From Planctomycetota bacterium (GTDB taxonomy: Bacteria; Planctomycetota; UBA1135; UBA2386): a stretch of 34,265 nucleotides of DNA. The notes under the pieces are model-generated. The model searched no databases. It saw only the letters and a list, made by a program, of their open reading frames with translations, and was not told the origin of the DNA. Below, piece by piece: positions 15,166 through 22,928 of this stretch; positions within the stretch are counted from its first letter, which is position 1, and every line of letters starts with the position of its first letter. The stretch lies in assembly GCA_947444055.1 (NCBI GenBank), contig CANEYR010000039.1, forward strand, positions 1 through 34,265. The letters run 5' to 3'. A program made the position numbers and the translations under genes.

Positions 15166-15207
15166 ATTTGGGGCTTTTTTAAGCCGAACGTTGAATGAGC
15201 CCCAAAT
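15166..15207. promoter_or_regulatory. 10-base inverted repeat in the ygfZ/iscR divergent promoter
   Basis: ATTTGGGGCT (15166-15175) and its exact reverse complement AGCCCCAAAT (15198-15207) are separated by 22 bases. Between and overlapping them is a smaller hairpin, GGCTT/AAGCC around four T. The right arm covers the spacer of a possible iscR promoter: TTGAAT (15191-15196), 17 bases, TAGTTT (15214-15219). It does not match the E. coli IscR site. As the only strong symmetric element between a Rrf2 regulator and ygfZ, it is a good operator candidate for that regulator. Confidence 0.5.
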
Positions 15208-15255
15208 CAGGTCTAGTTTGCCCTTCTCGCCGATTGCACCGCGAGATCTCCCGAA

Positions 15256-15909
15256 ATGCTGCGCATCTCCAAGAAAGCTGACTACGCGGTGTTCCTGTTG
15301 GGCGCGATCGCCCGGCAAGGCGCCTTCCCCGGCGGCAGTGCCGAGGACACCGTGGTCAGCGCCCACGAGATTGCCCGCCAAGCCAAGCTCAACAAGTCGG
15401 TCGTCGCCAACTTGCTGAAGGGGTTCGCCAAGCAAGGCGTGCTTGAGTCGGTGCGCGGTCTGCGCGGCGGCTATCGGCTGGCCAAGCACCCGCGCGACAT
15501 CTCGCTCGCCGACATCCTCGAAGTGGTGGAAGGCCGGTTCGTGTTGGTTGATTGCGTCGCCCACGATTCCACGCGCGCGAGCGGCAGCATCGCTAGCGGC
15601 AGCATCGCTAGCGGCAGCATCGCTAGCGGCCACCTACTCGGACTGGCGGCCAGCATGAAGGCGGTCGGCGACAAGCACGACGACTGCGCGTTGATCTCGT
15701 TCTGCCCGAGCAAAGCGCCCATGCGCCTCGTACACGAACGGGTCTCGCAACTCTTTGCCGCCATCCACCTCGACGAGCTGTGTTCCCTCAGCCCGCTCGC
15801 GAGCTCTGCGATCGCCTCGATTCCGATCGCCTCGACTCCGACCGCCACCAGCCCGAAGCCTAGGTGGGCCCGAGCCAACAAGCCCTCGCCGCTGACCAGC
15901 CCCCGATGA
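15256..15909 (+). CDS. iscR: Rrf2-family iron-sulfur regulator (IscR/SufR-like) with enlarged Cys loop
   Basis: Transcription factor of 217 residues heading the isc operon. The winged helix occupies residues 1-80 ([62 protein letters not shown]). Three Cys that could hold a cluster are present: Cys100, Cys144 and Cys150 ([12 protein letters not shown]). In typical members the first two Cys are only several residues apart; here they are 44 apart, because of an insertion that includes GSIAS three times from a 15-base tandem repeat. The C-terminal 40 residues are also low-complexity Ser/Ala/Pro/Thr. A role as cluster-sensing repressor of isc is inferred from family and position. Its TGA overlaps the ATG of iscS. 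Confidence 0.88.
   Translation: MLRISKKADYAVFLLGAIARQGAFPGGSAEDTVVSAHEIARQAKLNKSVVANLLKGFAKQGVLESVRGLRGGYRLAKHPRDISLADILEVVEGRFVLVDCVAHDSTRASGSIASGSIASGSIASGHLLGLAASMKAVGDKHDDCALISFCPSKAPMRLVHERVSQLFAAIHLDELCSLSPLASSAIASIPIASTPTATSPKPRWARANKPSPLTSPR
15580..15630 (+). repeat. 15-base tandem repeat inside iscR
   Basis: The unit AGCGGCAGCATCGCT is present three times exactly from 15580 to 15624, with the start of a fourth copy (AGCGGC) to 15630. Being a multiple of three, it adds GSIAS units without shifting frame. It lies between the first and second cluster-ligand Cys codons. Confidence 0.95.
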
Positions 15910-17120
15910 AGACGCCTATCTATCTCGACTACAGTGCCACTACGCCGTGCGACCCGCGCGTCGTGCAGCGCATGCTGCCGTTCTTCACCGAGACGTTCGG
16001 CAACTCAGCCAGCCGCAGCCACGCGTTTGGCTGGACGGCGGAGGCCGCGGTCGAAGAAGCCCGCTCGCAGGTCGCCCAACTGATCGGCGCGCACAGCAAG
16101 GAGATCCTGTGGACCAGCGGCTCCACCGAAGCGAACAACTTGGCGATCAAGGGCACCGCCACGATGTATCGCGAGAAGGGCAACCACCTGATCACCGCGG
16201 TCACCGAGCACAAGGCCGTGCTCGACCCGATGAAGTTCCTGGAGACGCAAGGCTACGAAGTCACGTGGCTGCCCGTCGACGGCAAGGGCCACGTCAACCT
16301 CGACCAACTCGCCGCCGCGATCACCGACAAGACGATCCTGGTGTCGCTGATGGCCGCCAACAATGAAGTCGGCACGCTGCATCCGCTGGCGACGATCGGC
16401 AGCCTGTGCAAGCAGAAGGGCACCCTGTTCCACACCGATGCGACGCAGGCCGCTGGCAAGATCCCGCTCGACGTGCTGGCCCAGCACGTTGATCTGCTGT
16501 CGCTGTCCGCGCACAAGATGTACGGCCCCAAGGGCGTCGGTTGCCTCTACGTGCGGCGCAAGAACCCGCGCGTTCGCTTGACCTCACAGATGGACGGCGG
16601 CGGCCACGAACGTGGCATGCGTTCGGGCACGCTCAACGTCACCGGCATCGTCGGCATGGGCGAAGCGGCGCGCATCTGCCGCGAAGAAATGGCCGGCGAG
16701 ATGACGCGGGTGGCCGCCCTGCGCGATCGGCTCGAACGCACCCTGTTGCGGGCGCTGCCCGACGCCGTGCAGAACGGCGACCCCGCGTGCCGCTTGCCGC
16801 ACCTGGCGAACGTGTCGTTCCCGTACGTCGAAGGCGAGTCGCTGATCATGGGCATCAAAGAACTCGCGGTGTCGTCGGGCTCCGCCTGCACCTCCGCCAG
16901 CCTTGAGCCGAGCTACGTGCTCAAGAGCCTTGGCCTCGGCGACGAGCTGGCCCACAGCTCCATTCGTTTCTCGCTGGGTCGTTTCACGACCGAAGCCGAA
17001 GTCGACTTCGCGGCCGAGCGAGTCATCACCGAAGTGAAGCGCCTGCGCGAGATGTCTCCCCTGTGGGAGATGGTGCAGGAAGGCGTCGACCTCTCGAAGG
17101 TCAGGTGGACGACACACTAG
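15906..17120 (+). CDS. iscS: Cysteine desulfurase IscS
   Basis: PLP enzyme of 404 residues, the same length as E. coli IscS, which removes sulfur from cysteine to feed IscU. The ATG at 15906 overlaps the iscR stop (ATGA); an earlier in-frame start would lie within isc[15 protein letters not shown] begins the family's conserved N-terminus. The PLP lysine is Lys204 in [12 protein letters not shown], His102 is in TEHKAVLD, and the active Cys328 is in [17 protein letters not shown]. The C-terminus ([18 protein letters not shown]) is the IscU-docking tail typical of IscS rather than SufS. The stop TAG falls inside an 18-base tandem duplication, so a second in-frame TAG follows 18 bases on. Confidence 0.97.
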   Translation: MKTPIYLDYSATTPCDPRVVQRMLPFFTETFGNSASRSHAFGWTAEAAVEEARSQVAQLIGAHSKEILWTSGSTEANNLAIKGTATMYREKGNHLITAVTEHKAVLDPMKFLETQGYEVTWLPVDGKGHVNLDQLAAAITDKTILVSLMAANNEVGTLHPLATIGSLCKQKGTLFHTDATQAAGKIPLDVLAQHVDLLSLSAHKMYGPKGVGCLYVRRKNPRVRLTSQMDGGGHERGMRSGTLNVTGIVGMGEAARICREEMAGEMTRVAALRDRLERTLLRALPDAVQNGDPACRLPHLANVSFPYVEGESLIMGIKELAVSSGSACTSASLEPSYVLKSLGLGDELAHSSIRFSLGRFTTEAEVDFAAERVITEVKRLREMSPLWEMVQEGVDLSKVRWTTH

Positions 17121-17147
17121 CCACAGCCGATGCACTAGCCACAGCCG
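17115..17147 (+). repeat. 18-base tandem duplication spanning the iscS stop codon
   Basis: CACTAGCCACAGCCGATG (17115-17132) is followed directly by CACTAGCCACAGCCG (17133-17147). Each copy contains TAG in the iscS frame (17118 and 17136). The rest of the 84-base gap to iscU also stays in one frame with both genes. Confidence 0.95.
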
Positions 17148-17204
17148 CGACGCCACCACCTACCTCATCCCGAACACACCCAGCAGACTGACCCAGAAAC
17201 CACC

Positions 17205-17636
17205 ATGGCCTACAGCGACAAGGTGCTCGATCACTACCAGAACCCCCGCAACGTCGGTTCGCTCGACAAGAACGATCCGAACGTCGGCACGGGCGTCGTC
17301 GGCGCACCCGAGTGCGGCGACGTGATGAAGTTGCAGATCCGCGTCGACGACAGCGGCAAGATCGTCGAGGCGAAGTTCAAGACCTACGGCTGCGGCTCGG
17401 CCATCGCGTCGTCGTCGTTGGCCACTGAATGGCTGAAGGGCACGAGCGTCGATGCCGCTGCCCAGATCAAGAACACGCAGATCGTCGAAGAGCTGTCGCT
17501 GCCGCCAGTGAAGATCCACTGCTCGGTGCTGGCCGAGGACGCGATCAAGGCCGCGATCGAGGACTGGCGCACCAAGAAATCGGCACTGAGTGGGAAATCG
17601 GCACTGAGTGGCATTGCCGCCGAGGCCAAGTCATGA
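17205..17636 (+). CDS. iscU: Iron-sulfur scaffold protein IscU
   Basis: Scaffold of 143 residues on which [2Fe-2S] clusters are built. Ligands Cys37 (PECGD, with Asp39), Cys63 (YGCGSA), His105 and Cys106 (IHCSVLAED) are all present, as is the LPPVK motif (99-103) recognised by HscA. The start MAYSDKVLDHYQNPRNVG is typical; no clear ribosome-binding site precedes it. Compared with E. coli IscU (128 residues) the C-terminus is longer by about 15 residues, because of a tandem 18-base duplication giving KSALSG twice. The stop overlaps the ATG of iscA by ATGA. Unlike the other junctions in this operon, iscS and iscU are separated by 84 bases. Confidence 0.97.
   Translation: MAYSDKVLDHYQNPRNVGSLDKNDPNVGTGVVGAPECGDVMKLQIRVDDSGKIVEAKFKTYGCGSAIASSSLATEWLKGTSVDAAAQIKNTQIVEELSLPPVKIHCSVLAEDAIKAAIEDWRTKKSALSGKSALSGIAAEAKS
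17576..17611 (+). repeat. 18-base tandem duplication at the 3' end of iscU
   Basis: GAAATCGGCACTGAGTGG occurs twice in exact tandem (17576-17593 and 17594-17611). It adds six residues in frame (KSALSG KSALSG) beyond the usual end of IscU. Confidence 0.95.
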
Positions 17637-18016
17637 GCGAAGCGACCACCAAGACGGCACCGCCGACCGACCAGAAGCCCGGTCGTGGCGTGGTGCTAAC
17701 GGAACGCGCCGCCAAGGAGATCCTGCGCGTCATCAGCGAACAGAATTTCCCCGCCACCACCTGGGTGCGCATCGGCGCCAAGGGCGGCGGCTGCTCCGGC
17801 TTCACCTACGTGCTCGACTTCGACCAGCAAGGCCCCAGCGAGTTCGACCTCGGGTTCCCGCAGCACGGCGTCAACGTCGTCGTCGACAAGAAGAGCGAGT
17901 TCTTCATGGGCGGCACGATCTTGGACTTCAACGACGGCTTGCTCGACCGCGGCTTCGTCTTCAAGAACCCGGCGGCTACGGGCACCTGCGGCTGCGGCAC
18001 TTCGTTCTCGGCGTGA
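17633..18016 (+). CDS. iscA: A-type iron-sulfur carrier IscA
   Basis: A-type carrier of 127 residues that receives clusters or iron and passes them to target proteins. The three conserved cysteines are Cys54 (GGGCSGF), Cys119 and Cys121 (GTCGCGTSF), with the usual spacing of about 65 residues. The N-terminus has about 18 extra Thr/Pro/Lys-rich residues before VVLTERAAKEI, where the family domain begins. The ATG at 17633 overlaps the iscU stop and the gene's stop overlaps the GTG of hscB. The position between iscU and hscB matches the gammaproteobacterial isc order. Confidence 0.95.
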   Translation: MSEATTKTAPPTDQKPGRGVVLTERAAKEILRVISEQNFPATTWVRIGAKGGGCSGFTYVLDFDQQGPSEFDLGFPQHGVNVVVDKKSEFFMGGTILDFNDGLLDRGFVFKNPAATGTCGCGTSFSA

Positions 18017-18513
18017 CCCACGTTCCTGCACCGGATCCGTTCACGGTGTTCGGCCTCACGCGGTCGCTGGACATCGATGCGCAAGCGTTGGAGAAGCGTT
18101 ACTTGGCGCTCTCGCGCGAATGCCATCCCGACCTGCTGCGCACGCAAGAAGTCGGCGACTGCGCCGCGGTGCTGCAGCGTTCGGCCGAGGTCAACGATGC
18201 CTTTAGCATCCTGCGCGATCCGTGGCGGCGCGCCCGTGCCTTGCTCGAAACAGCGAGCCCCGGTGTGCTCGATCGCAACAAGAAGCTCGACCCCACCTTC
18301 CTCGCCGACGCGCTCGAACTCGCCGAAGAAGTCGCGTTCGCCAAGCAGGAGCACGTGCAGCCGCTGCAGCGCCGCCTTGCCGCTTGCGTCGACGCCGATT
18401 GGGCCGCGCTGCGCACGGCAATCGAGCATGGCGATTTGGACGCGGCGGCGCGACGCTTCCACGCCTCGCACTACCACAAGAAGGCGCTGTCGGACTTGGA
18501 ACTGAAGGCGTGA
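18013..18513 (+). CDS. hscB: Co-chaperone HscB (J-domain protein)
   Basis: J-domain co-chaperone of 166 residues (E. coli HscB has 171) that brings IscU to HscA and stimulates its ATPase. GTG 18013 overlaps the iscA stop (GTGA). The J domain is at residues 8-75 with the essential HPD at 38-40 (RECHPDLL). The C-terminal three-helix IscU-binding domain follows ([19 protein letters not shown], similar to the DxxFLMEQLELREEL motif of HscB). The zinc-binding N-terminal Cys found in eukaryotic homologues is absent. Its stop overlaps the start of hscA in the same GTGA manner, consistent with coupled synthesis of the pair. Confidence 0.93.
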   Translation: MTHVPAPDPFTVFGLTRSLDIDAQALEKRYLALSRECHPDLLRTQEVGDCAAVLQRSAEVNDAFSILRDPWRRARALLETASPGVLDRNKKLDPTFLADALELAEEVAFAKQEHVQPLQRRLAACVDADWAALRTAIEHGDLDAAARRFHASHYHKKALSDLELKA

Positions 18514-20339
18514 CGAACTCCCCTGCGACCCCCGCCCGCCTCGTCGTCGGCATCGACCTCGGGACCACCAACAGCCTCGCCGCGGTCCGCGCCGGCAAGG
18601 GTGCGCGCGTGCTGCGCGACCAAGACGGCGAACCGCTGATTCCGTCCGTGGTCTGCTTCGCACCCGATGGCCAGACGCACGTCGGCCGCACGGCCAAAGC
18701 GCTGCGGCTGACGCACCCCGACCGCACGGTGTTCTCGATCAAACGCCTGATCGGTCGCTCAGCCCGCGAGATCGGCGAAGAGAAGCAACGGCTGCCGTAC
18801 ACCGTGGTCGCCGGGGAACGCGACTTGCCGCGCGTGCAGATCGGCGATCGCAACTGGACGCCCGAAGAGATCAGCTCGCTGATCCTGCAGAAAGTGAAAG
18901 CCACCGCCGAGCAAGCGCTCGGCCAGGTGGTGCGCGAAGCCGTCGTCACGGTTCCCGCGTGGTTCGACGACGCCCAGCGCCAAGCCACCAAAGATGCGGC
19001 CACACTGGCCGGGCTCGACTGCCTGCGCATCCTCAACGAACCCACCGCCGCCGCGCTCGCCTACGGCATCGATGGCACCAGGGACGGCACCGCGCTCGTC
19101 TACGACCTCGGCGGCGGCACCTTCGACGTGTCGATCTTGCGCATCGAAGATGGCGTCTTCCGCGTCTTGTCGACGGCGGGTGACACCCACCTCGGCGGCG
19201 ATGACTTCGACGAACTGCTGGCCCAGCGCATCTTGCGCACCTTGCCAACCACCAGCGACCCCTACGTGCTGCAAGCGGTGCGAGCGGCTGCCGAGAGTCT
19301 GAAGATCCGGCTCTCCGACGCCGAGACCGCCGAGCTGCAACTCGATCTCGGCGAACGCAGCGCGGGCCACCTCAGCACCAGCCTGACGGTGACGCGCAGT
19401 GAATTCGAAGCCGCCATTGCGCCGCTGGTGCAACGCACCCTCGACTGCGTGCAACGCGCCGTCAAAGACGCCGGCCTTCGCCTCGACCAGATCTCAGACA
19501 TCGTGTTGGTCGGTGGCAGCACGCGCGTGCCGCTCGTGCGCGCTCGGCTGCAAGCGATGACCGGCAAGGTGCCACACACCGGCGTCGACCCGGACCTCGC
19601 GGTGGCGCTCGGCGCCGCCATCCAAGCCGACGTGCTGGCCGGCAACGATCGCTCGCTGCTGCTGCTCGATGTGATCCCGCTGTCGCTTGGCCTCGAGACC
19701 CTGGGCGGCGCCGTGCAGAAGCTGATCCTGCGCAACAGCACGATCCCGACCAGCGTCACCGAAGAGTTCTCGACCGGCGTCGACAACCAGACCGCCGTCG
19801 ACCTGACCATCTACCAAGGTGAGCGCGAGCTCAGCAAGGACTGCCGCCTGCTCGGGCACTTCAAGCTGCGTGGCATCCCACCGCTGCCCGCCGGTCTGCC
19901 GCGCATCGCAGTGACCTTCTTGGTCGATGCCGATGGGGTGTTGCGCGTCACGGCGCGCGAGCAACGCACCGGGGCCCAAGCCAGCATCCAAATCGTGCCG
20001 TCGTTCGGGCTCACGCGCGAGGAAGTGCGGCGCATGATGTTCGAGTCGATCGAGAACGCGCAAGCCGACTACGTCGCGCGCGAGCAGATCGACGTGCGCA
20101 ACAAGGCCGAAGCCATGGTGCGCGGCACCCAAAAGGCCATGCTGTTGGCCGAACTGCCGCCCGATCAAACCTACGCGGTGCAGAAGGCGTTGAAGGCACT
20201 GGCCAAGCTGCTGGTCGCCAACGCCAATGCCGAAACCCTGAAGCACGGCTGCGATGAGCTGACGAAGGTGACCGCCACGATCGCCGACGACGTCATCAGT
20301 TCTGCCGTCACCAAAGCCCTGCGGGAAGAAGAGCGATGA
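18510..20339 (+). CDS. hscA: Hsp70-type chaperone HscA
   Basis: Specialised Hsp70 of 609 residues (E. coli HscA 616) that uses ATP to help release clusters from IscU. It starts at GTG 18510 in a GTGA overlap with hscB; the open frame upstream lies in hscB. The nucleotide-binding domain shows [54 protein letters not shown] and [12 protein letters not shown]. The substrate-binding domain includes [14 protein letters not shown] and [18 protein letters not shown]. The sequence is closer to HscA than to DnaK: the linker region has [12 protein letters not shown], the C-terminus lacks DnaK's EEVKDKK-like tail, and the context is isc. The stop overlaps the fdx start (ATGA). Confidence 0.96.
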   Translation: MTNSPATPARLVVGIDLGTTNSLAAVRAGKGARVLRDQDGEPLIPSVVCFAPDGQTHVGRTAKALRLTHPDRTVFSIKRLIGRSAREIGEEKQRLPYTVVAGERDLPRVQIGDRNWTPEEISSLILQKVKATAEQALGQVVREAVVTVPAWFDDAQRQATKDAATLAGLDCLRILNEPTAAALAYGIDGTRDGTALVYDLGGGTFDVSILRIEDGVFRVLSTAGDTHLGGDDFDELLAQRILRTLPTTSDPYVLQAVRAAAESLKIRLSDAETAELQLDLGERSAGHLSTSLTVTRSEFEAAIAPLVQRTLDCVQRAVKDAGLRLDQISDIVLVGGSTRVPLVRARLQAMTGKVPHTGVDPDLAVALGAAIQADVLAGNDRSLLLLDVIPLSLGLETLGGAVQKLILRNSTIPTSVTEEFSTGVDNQTAVDLTIYQGERELSKDCRLLGHFKLRGIPPLPAGLPRIAVTFLVDADGVLRVTAREQRTGAQASIQIVPSFGLTREEVRRMMFESIENAQADYVAREQIDVRNKAEAMVRGTQKAMLLAELPPDQTYAVQKALKALAKLLVANANAETLKHGCDELTKVTATIADDVISSAVTKALREEER

Positions 20340-20677
20340 GCAAGACCAGGTTGTCCGTGCGTGGCGACGCGCGCGAGTTCGTGCTGGCGGTTGGCGAAAC
20401 GATCCTTGATGCAGCCCTCGAACAAGGACTGAAGCTCGACCACGCCTGCGGCGGCGTCTGCGCCTGTTCGACTTGCCACGTGAAGATCAAGCAAGGCCGC
20501 GAGTGCTTCTCCGCAGCCAGTGAAGAGGAGCTCGACCAGCTCGACACCGCCCGCGACGTCAGCCTCGACTCACGCCTTGGTTGCCAAGCCAAGCTGCTGC
20601 GGTTGCCGACCGCTGGCGCCATCGAGATCGTGATCCCGGAGTGGAACGTCAACGCGGTGCGCGAAGGCGGCCACTGA
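20336..20677 (+). CDS. fdx: ISC-type [2Fe-2S] ferredoxin
   Basis: Ferredoxin of 113 residues, adrenodoxin type, which supplies electrons for cluster assembly. Ligand pattern: Cys38-X5-Cys44-X2-Cys47 ([14 protein letters not shown]) and Cys83 (LGCQAK), the same layout as E. coli Fdx including the extra non-ligand Cys42. It is the last gene of the isc operon; no iscX follows. The ATG at 20336 overlaps the hscA stop. The TGA stop begins a 12-base tandem duplication, which places a second TGA in frame 12 bases later. Confidence 0.95.
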   Translation: MSKTRLSVRGDAREFVLAVGETILDAALEQGLKLDHACGGVCACSTCHVKIKQGRECFSAASEEELDQLDTARDVSLDSRLGCQAKLLRLPTAGAIEIVIPEWNVNAVREGGH

Positions 20678-20698
20678 CGACGGCGCTGACGACGGCGC
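20675..20698 (+). repeat. 12-base tandem duplication spanning the fdx stop codon
   Basis: TGACGACGGCGC occurs twice in direct succession (20675-20686, 20687-20698). Both copies begin with TGA in the fdx frame. The following CGGCGCC partly continues the motif. Confidence 0.95.
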
Positions 20699-20740
20699 CG
20701 GCGCCTGCTTAGAACTCGTGTGAGTCCGACGACTGCACCG

Positions 20741-20769
20741 TTCATCCGGTCGCATGGCGCCGCTACAGT
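20741..20769 (+). promoter_or_regulatory. Candidate promoter of transketolase
   Basis: TTCATC (20741-20746), a 17-base spacer and TACAGT (20764-20769) lie just before the ATG at 20778. A transcript from it would begin within a few bases of the start codon. The match to sigma-70 consensus is moderate. Confidence 0.4.
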
Positions 20770-20777
20770 CCCGCGCC

Positions 20778-22754
20778 ATGACAGCCGTCACCCAGGAACT
20801 CACTCTCGTTGCCAACACGATTCGCGGCCTCGCCATGGACGCCGTGCAAAAGGCCGATTCAGGCCATCCGGGCATGCCGATGGGCATGGCCGAAGTCGCC
20901 AGCGTGTTGTGGACCGAGTTCTTGAAGTGGAGTCCGCAGGAACCGGAATGGCCAGGCCGCGACCGCTTCGTGCTGTCCGGAGGCCACGGCTCGATGCTCG
21001 TCTACTCGCTGCTGCACCTCGCTGGCTATCCGCTCTCGATCGACGACCTCAAGCAGTTCCGCCAGATGCACAGCAAGACGCCCGGCCACCCCGAGTTCGG
21101 CGAAACCATCGGCATCGAGACGACGACCGGTCCGCTCGGCCAAGGCTTTGGCAACGCCGTCGGCATGGCGATCGCCGCCAACATGGAGGCGGCGCGCTTC
21201 CAGAACCCGCTGCTGCTGACGCGCGTGTTTGTCACGGTCGGCGACGGCGACCTGATGGAGGGCCTCAGCCATGAAGTGGCGACCCTCGCTGGCCACCTCA
21301 AGTTGGCCAACCTAGTGTGCCTGTGGGATGACAATGGCATCACCATCGAAGGCCACACCGACCTCGCCACCAGCGAGAACATCGGCAAGCGCTTCGAAGC
21401 CCAAGGTTGGACGGTGCAGTCGATCGACGGCCACGACGCCGAACAGGTGCGCCAAGCGCTCGCAAAAGCGACGACCAACAGCGACCGCCCGCAGCTGATC
21501 TGCTGCAAGACCACGATCGGCAAGGGCAGCCCCAACAAGTCGAATACGCACGAAGTGCACGGCGCCCCGCTCGGCAAAGAAGAGGTCGCCGCAACCAAGA
21601 AGGCGCTCGGCATGCCAGCCGAAGACCTCTACGTGCCCGAGGCCGCGCGCGCCGTGTTCCAACGGGCGGCCCAACGCAACGAGCAGCTGCGGCTGCGTTG
21701 GCATGCCGACATGCAAGCCCATGCCGCCAAGTCGCCGGAGCAAACCAAGGCCTGGAAGGCGTTCCGCTCGCGCGCCGTGCCGATCGACTTGCTCGAGCAA
21801 CTGGTCGCCGCCGCCGGCGCCGAGCCGGCCGCCACCCGCGCGCTATCCGGCAACGTGCTCAACAAGGCCGCCGAAGTGATGCCCGGTTTCGTCAGCGGCA
21901 GTGCCGACCTCGATCCGTCAACCAAGACGCGCATCAAAAAGAGCGGCTCGTTCACGCACAAGGACCGCAGTGGCCGCACGCTGCACTACGGCATCCGCGA
22001 GCACGGCATGGGCGCCATCTTGAACGGCATCACGTTGCACGGCGGTTTCCTGCCGGCCGGCAGCACGTTCTTGGTCTTTGCCGACTACATGCGCACGCCG
22101 ATTCGGCTGGCGTCGCTGATGAAGATCCCGACCACGTTCGTCTTCACCCATGACAGCTTGATGGTCGGCGAAGACGGCCCCACCCACCAACCGGTCGAAC
22201 ACCTGGCGACGCTGCGCCTGATCCCCAACCTGCACGTGTTCCGTCCCGCCGACGGTGCGGAGACCGCCGCCGCCTGGACGCACGCGCTGTCGCGGCGCGA
22301 TGGTCCAGTGACGCTCGCTCTGACGCGCCAGAACCTGCCGAAGCTGCCGCACACAGCCGGCTGGAATCCGCGCGAGGCACTGCGCGGTGGCTACACCCTG
22401 GTCGAGACCGCGGGTGCCCAGGCGACGATCATCGCGACTGGCGCCGAAGTCGGGCTCGCGGTGGAAGCCGCGACCTTGCTGACGCAAGGCGGCACGCCAA
22501 CGCGCGTCGTGTCGATGCCGTGCGTCGAACTGTTCCTGGCCCAAGACGCCACCTACAAGGCTGGTGTGCTCGGCAAGGCCGCGGTGTTCACCGTCGAGAT
22601 GGGACGGCCGGAACTGTGGTGCCAATTCACCGGGCGGCTCGACCGCTGCATCGGTCAGTCGACGTTCGGCGCCTCGGCGCCGGCCAAACACGTCGCCGAG
22701 CACTTCGGGTTCTCCGCCGCCAAGGTCGTCGCCCGCATTAGAGCCGCCCTGTAG
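20778..22754 (+). CDS. tkt: Transketolase
   Basis: Thiamine-diphosphate enzyme of 658 residues, the normal length, which moves two-carbon units in the pentose phosphate and Calvin pathways. I chose the ATG at 20778 ([23 protein letters not shown]); an in-frame ATG 24 bases upstream would overlap the probable promoter. Signatures: [28 protein letters not shown], the ThDP/metal motif [12 protein letters not shown] to [21 protein letters not shown], and [16 protein letters not shown] near residue 460. The gene is separated from fdx by 100 bases and probably transcribed alone. Its stop TAG is the first in an array of 13-base repeats. Confidence 0.97.
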   Translation: MTAVTQELTLVANTIRGLAMDAVQKADSGHPGMPMGMAEVASVLWTEFLKWSPQEPEWPGRDRFVLSGGHGSMLVYSLLHLAGYPLSIDDLKQFRQMHSKTPGHPEFGETIGIETTTGPLGQGFGNAVGMAIAANMEAARFQNPLLLTRVFVTVGDGDLMEGLSHEVATLAGHLKLANLVCLWDDNGITIEGHTDLATSENIGKRFEAQGWTVQSIDGHDAEQVRQALAKATTNSDRPQLICCKTTIGKGSPNKSNTHEVHGAPLGKEEVAATKKALGMPAEDLYVPEAARAVFQRAAQRNEQLRLRWHADMQAHAAKSPEQTKAWKAFRSRAVPIDLLEQLVAAAGAEPAATRALSGNVLNKAAEVMPGFVSGSADLDPSTKTRIKKSGSFTHKDRSGRTLHYGIREHGMGAILNGITLHGGFLPAGSTFLVFADYMRTPIRLASLMKIPTTFVFTHDSLMVGEDGPTHQPVEHLATLRLIPNLHVFRPADGAETAAAWTHALSRRDGPVTLALTRQNLPKLPHTAGWNPREALRGGYTLVETAGAQATIIATGAEVGLAVEAATLLTQGGTPTRVVSMPCVELFLAQDATYKAGVLGKAAVFTVEMGRPELWCQFTGRLDRCIGQSTFGASAPAKHVAEHFGFSAAKVVARIRAAL

Positions 22755-22820
22755 AGCCGCCCTGTAGGGCCGCCCTGTAGGGCCCCACCATGTAGCGCAA
22801 CCCTGTAGCGCCGCGCTGTA
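22741..22820 (+). repeat. Degenerate 13-base tandem array starting in the tkt stop codon
   Basis: Six units follow one another: GAGCCGCCCTGTA twice (22741-22766), GGGCCGCCCTGTA (22767-22779), a 15-base variant ending CATGTA (22780-22794), GCGCAACCCTGTA (22795-22807) and GCGCCGCGCTGTA (22808-22820). Each unit ends TGTA, and the next base makes TAG (TAA after the last). Because 13 is not a multiple of three, the stops fall in all three forward frames. The first unit encodes the last residues of transketolase. Confidence 0.93.
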
Positions 22821-22821
22821 A

Positions 22822-22850
22822 CGCCGCGCGGCGCCTCACAGCGCCAGGCG
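22822..22850. repeat. 29-base direct repeat, copy A (left of the AAA_14 gene)
   Basis: This matches 24117-24145 at 27 of 29 positions (differences at the 11th and 21st bases). Copy B includes the end of the PqqB-like gene on the minus strand. Copy A, read on the minus strand, still spells R-L-A-L-stop, so it looks like a displaced remnant of that gene's 3' end. It also contains the palindrome GCCGCGCGGC. Confidence 0.85.
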
Positions 22851-22882
22851 ATGCTCGACACCAAGTCCTGCTCAGCCAACAC

Positions 22883-22910
22883 TTGGCGGATGACTATGTG
22901 CAGCTATACT
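22883..22910 (+). promoter_or_regulatory. Promoter of the AAA_14 gene
   Basis: TTGGCG (22883-22888), a 16-base spacer and TATACT (22905-22910) form the best sigma-70-like promoter in the window. An inverted repeat CCAAGT/ACTTGG (22861-22866, 22881-22886) overlaps the -35. The predicted start of transcription is about four bases before the ATG at 22921, giving a leaderless mRNA. Confidence 0.6.
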
Positions 22911-22914
22911 GCGT

Positions 22915-22928
22915 TTAATCATGATTAA
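22915..22928. promoter_or_regulatory. 14-base palindrome over the AAA_14 start codon
   Basis: TTAATCATGATTAA is a perfect palindrome centred on the ATG start at 22921-22923 and lies directly after the -10 element. Such AT-rich symmetry in a GC-rich genome suggests an operator, perhaps for autoregulation. No binding protein can be named. Confidence 0.45.

Noticed and set aside
15175..15189. Rho-independent terminator (GGCTT, T-run, AAGCC)
   Set aside because: The T tract is in the loop rather than after the stem, and no gene ends here; the site lies between two divergent genes, so a regulatory element is likelier.
15580..15630. CRISPR-like repeat
   Set aside because: The 15-base units are contiguous without spacers, in frame within a regulator gene, so this is a coding tandem repeat.
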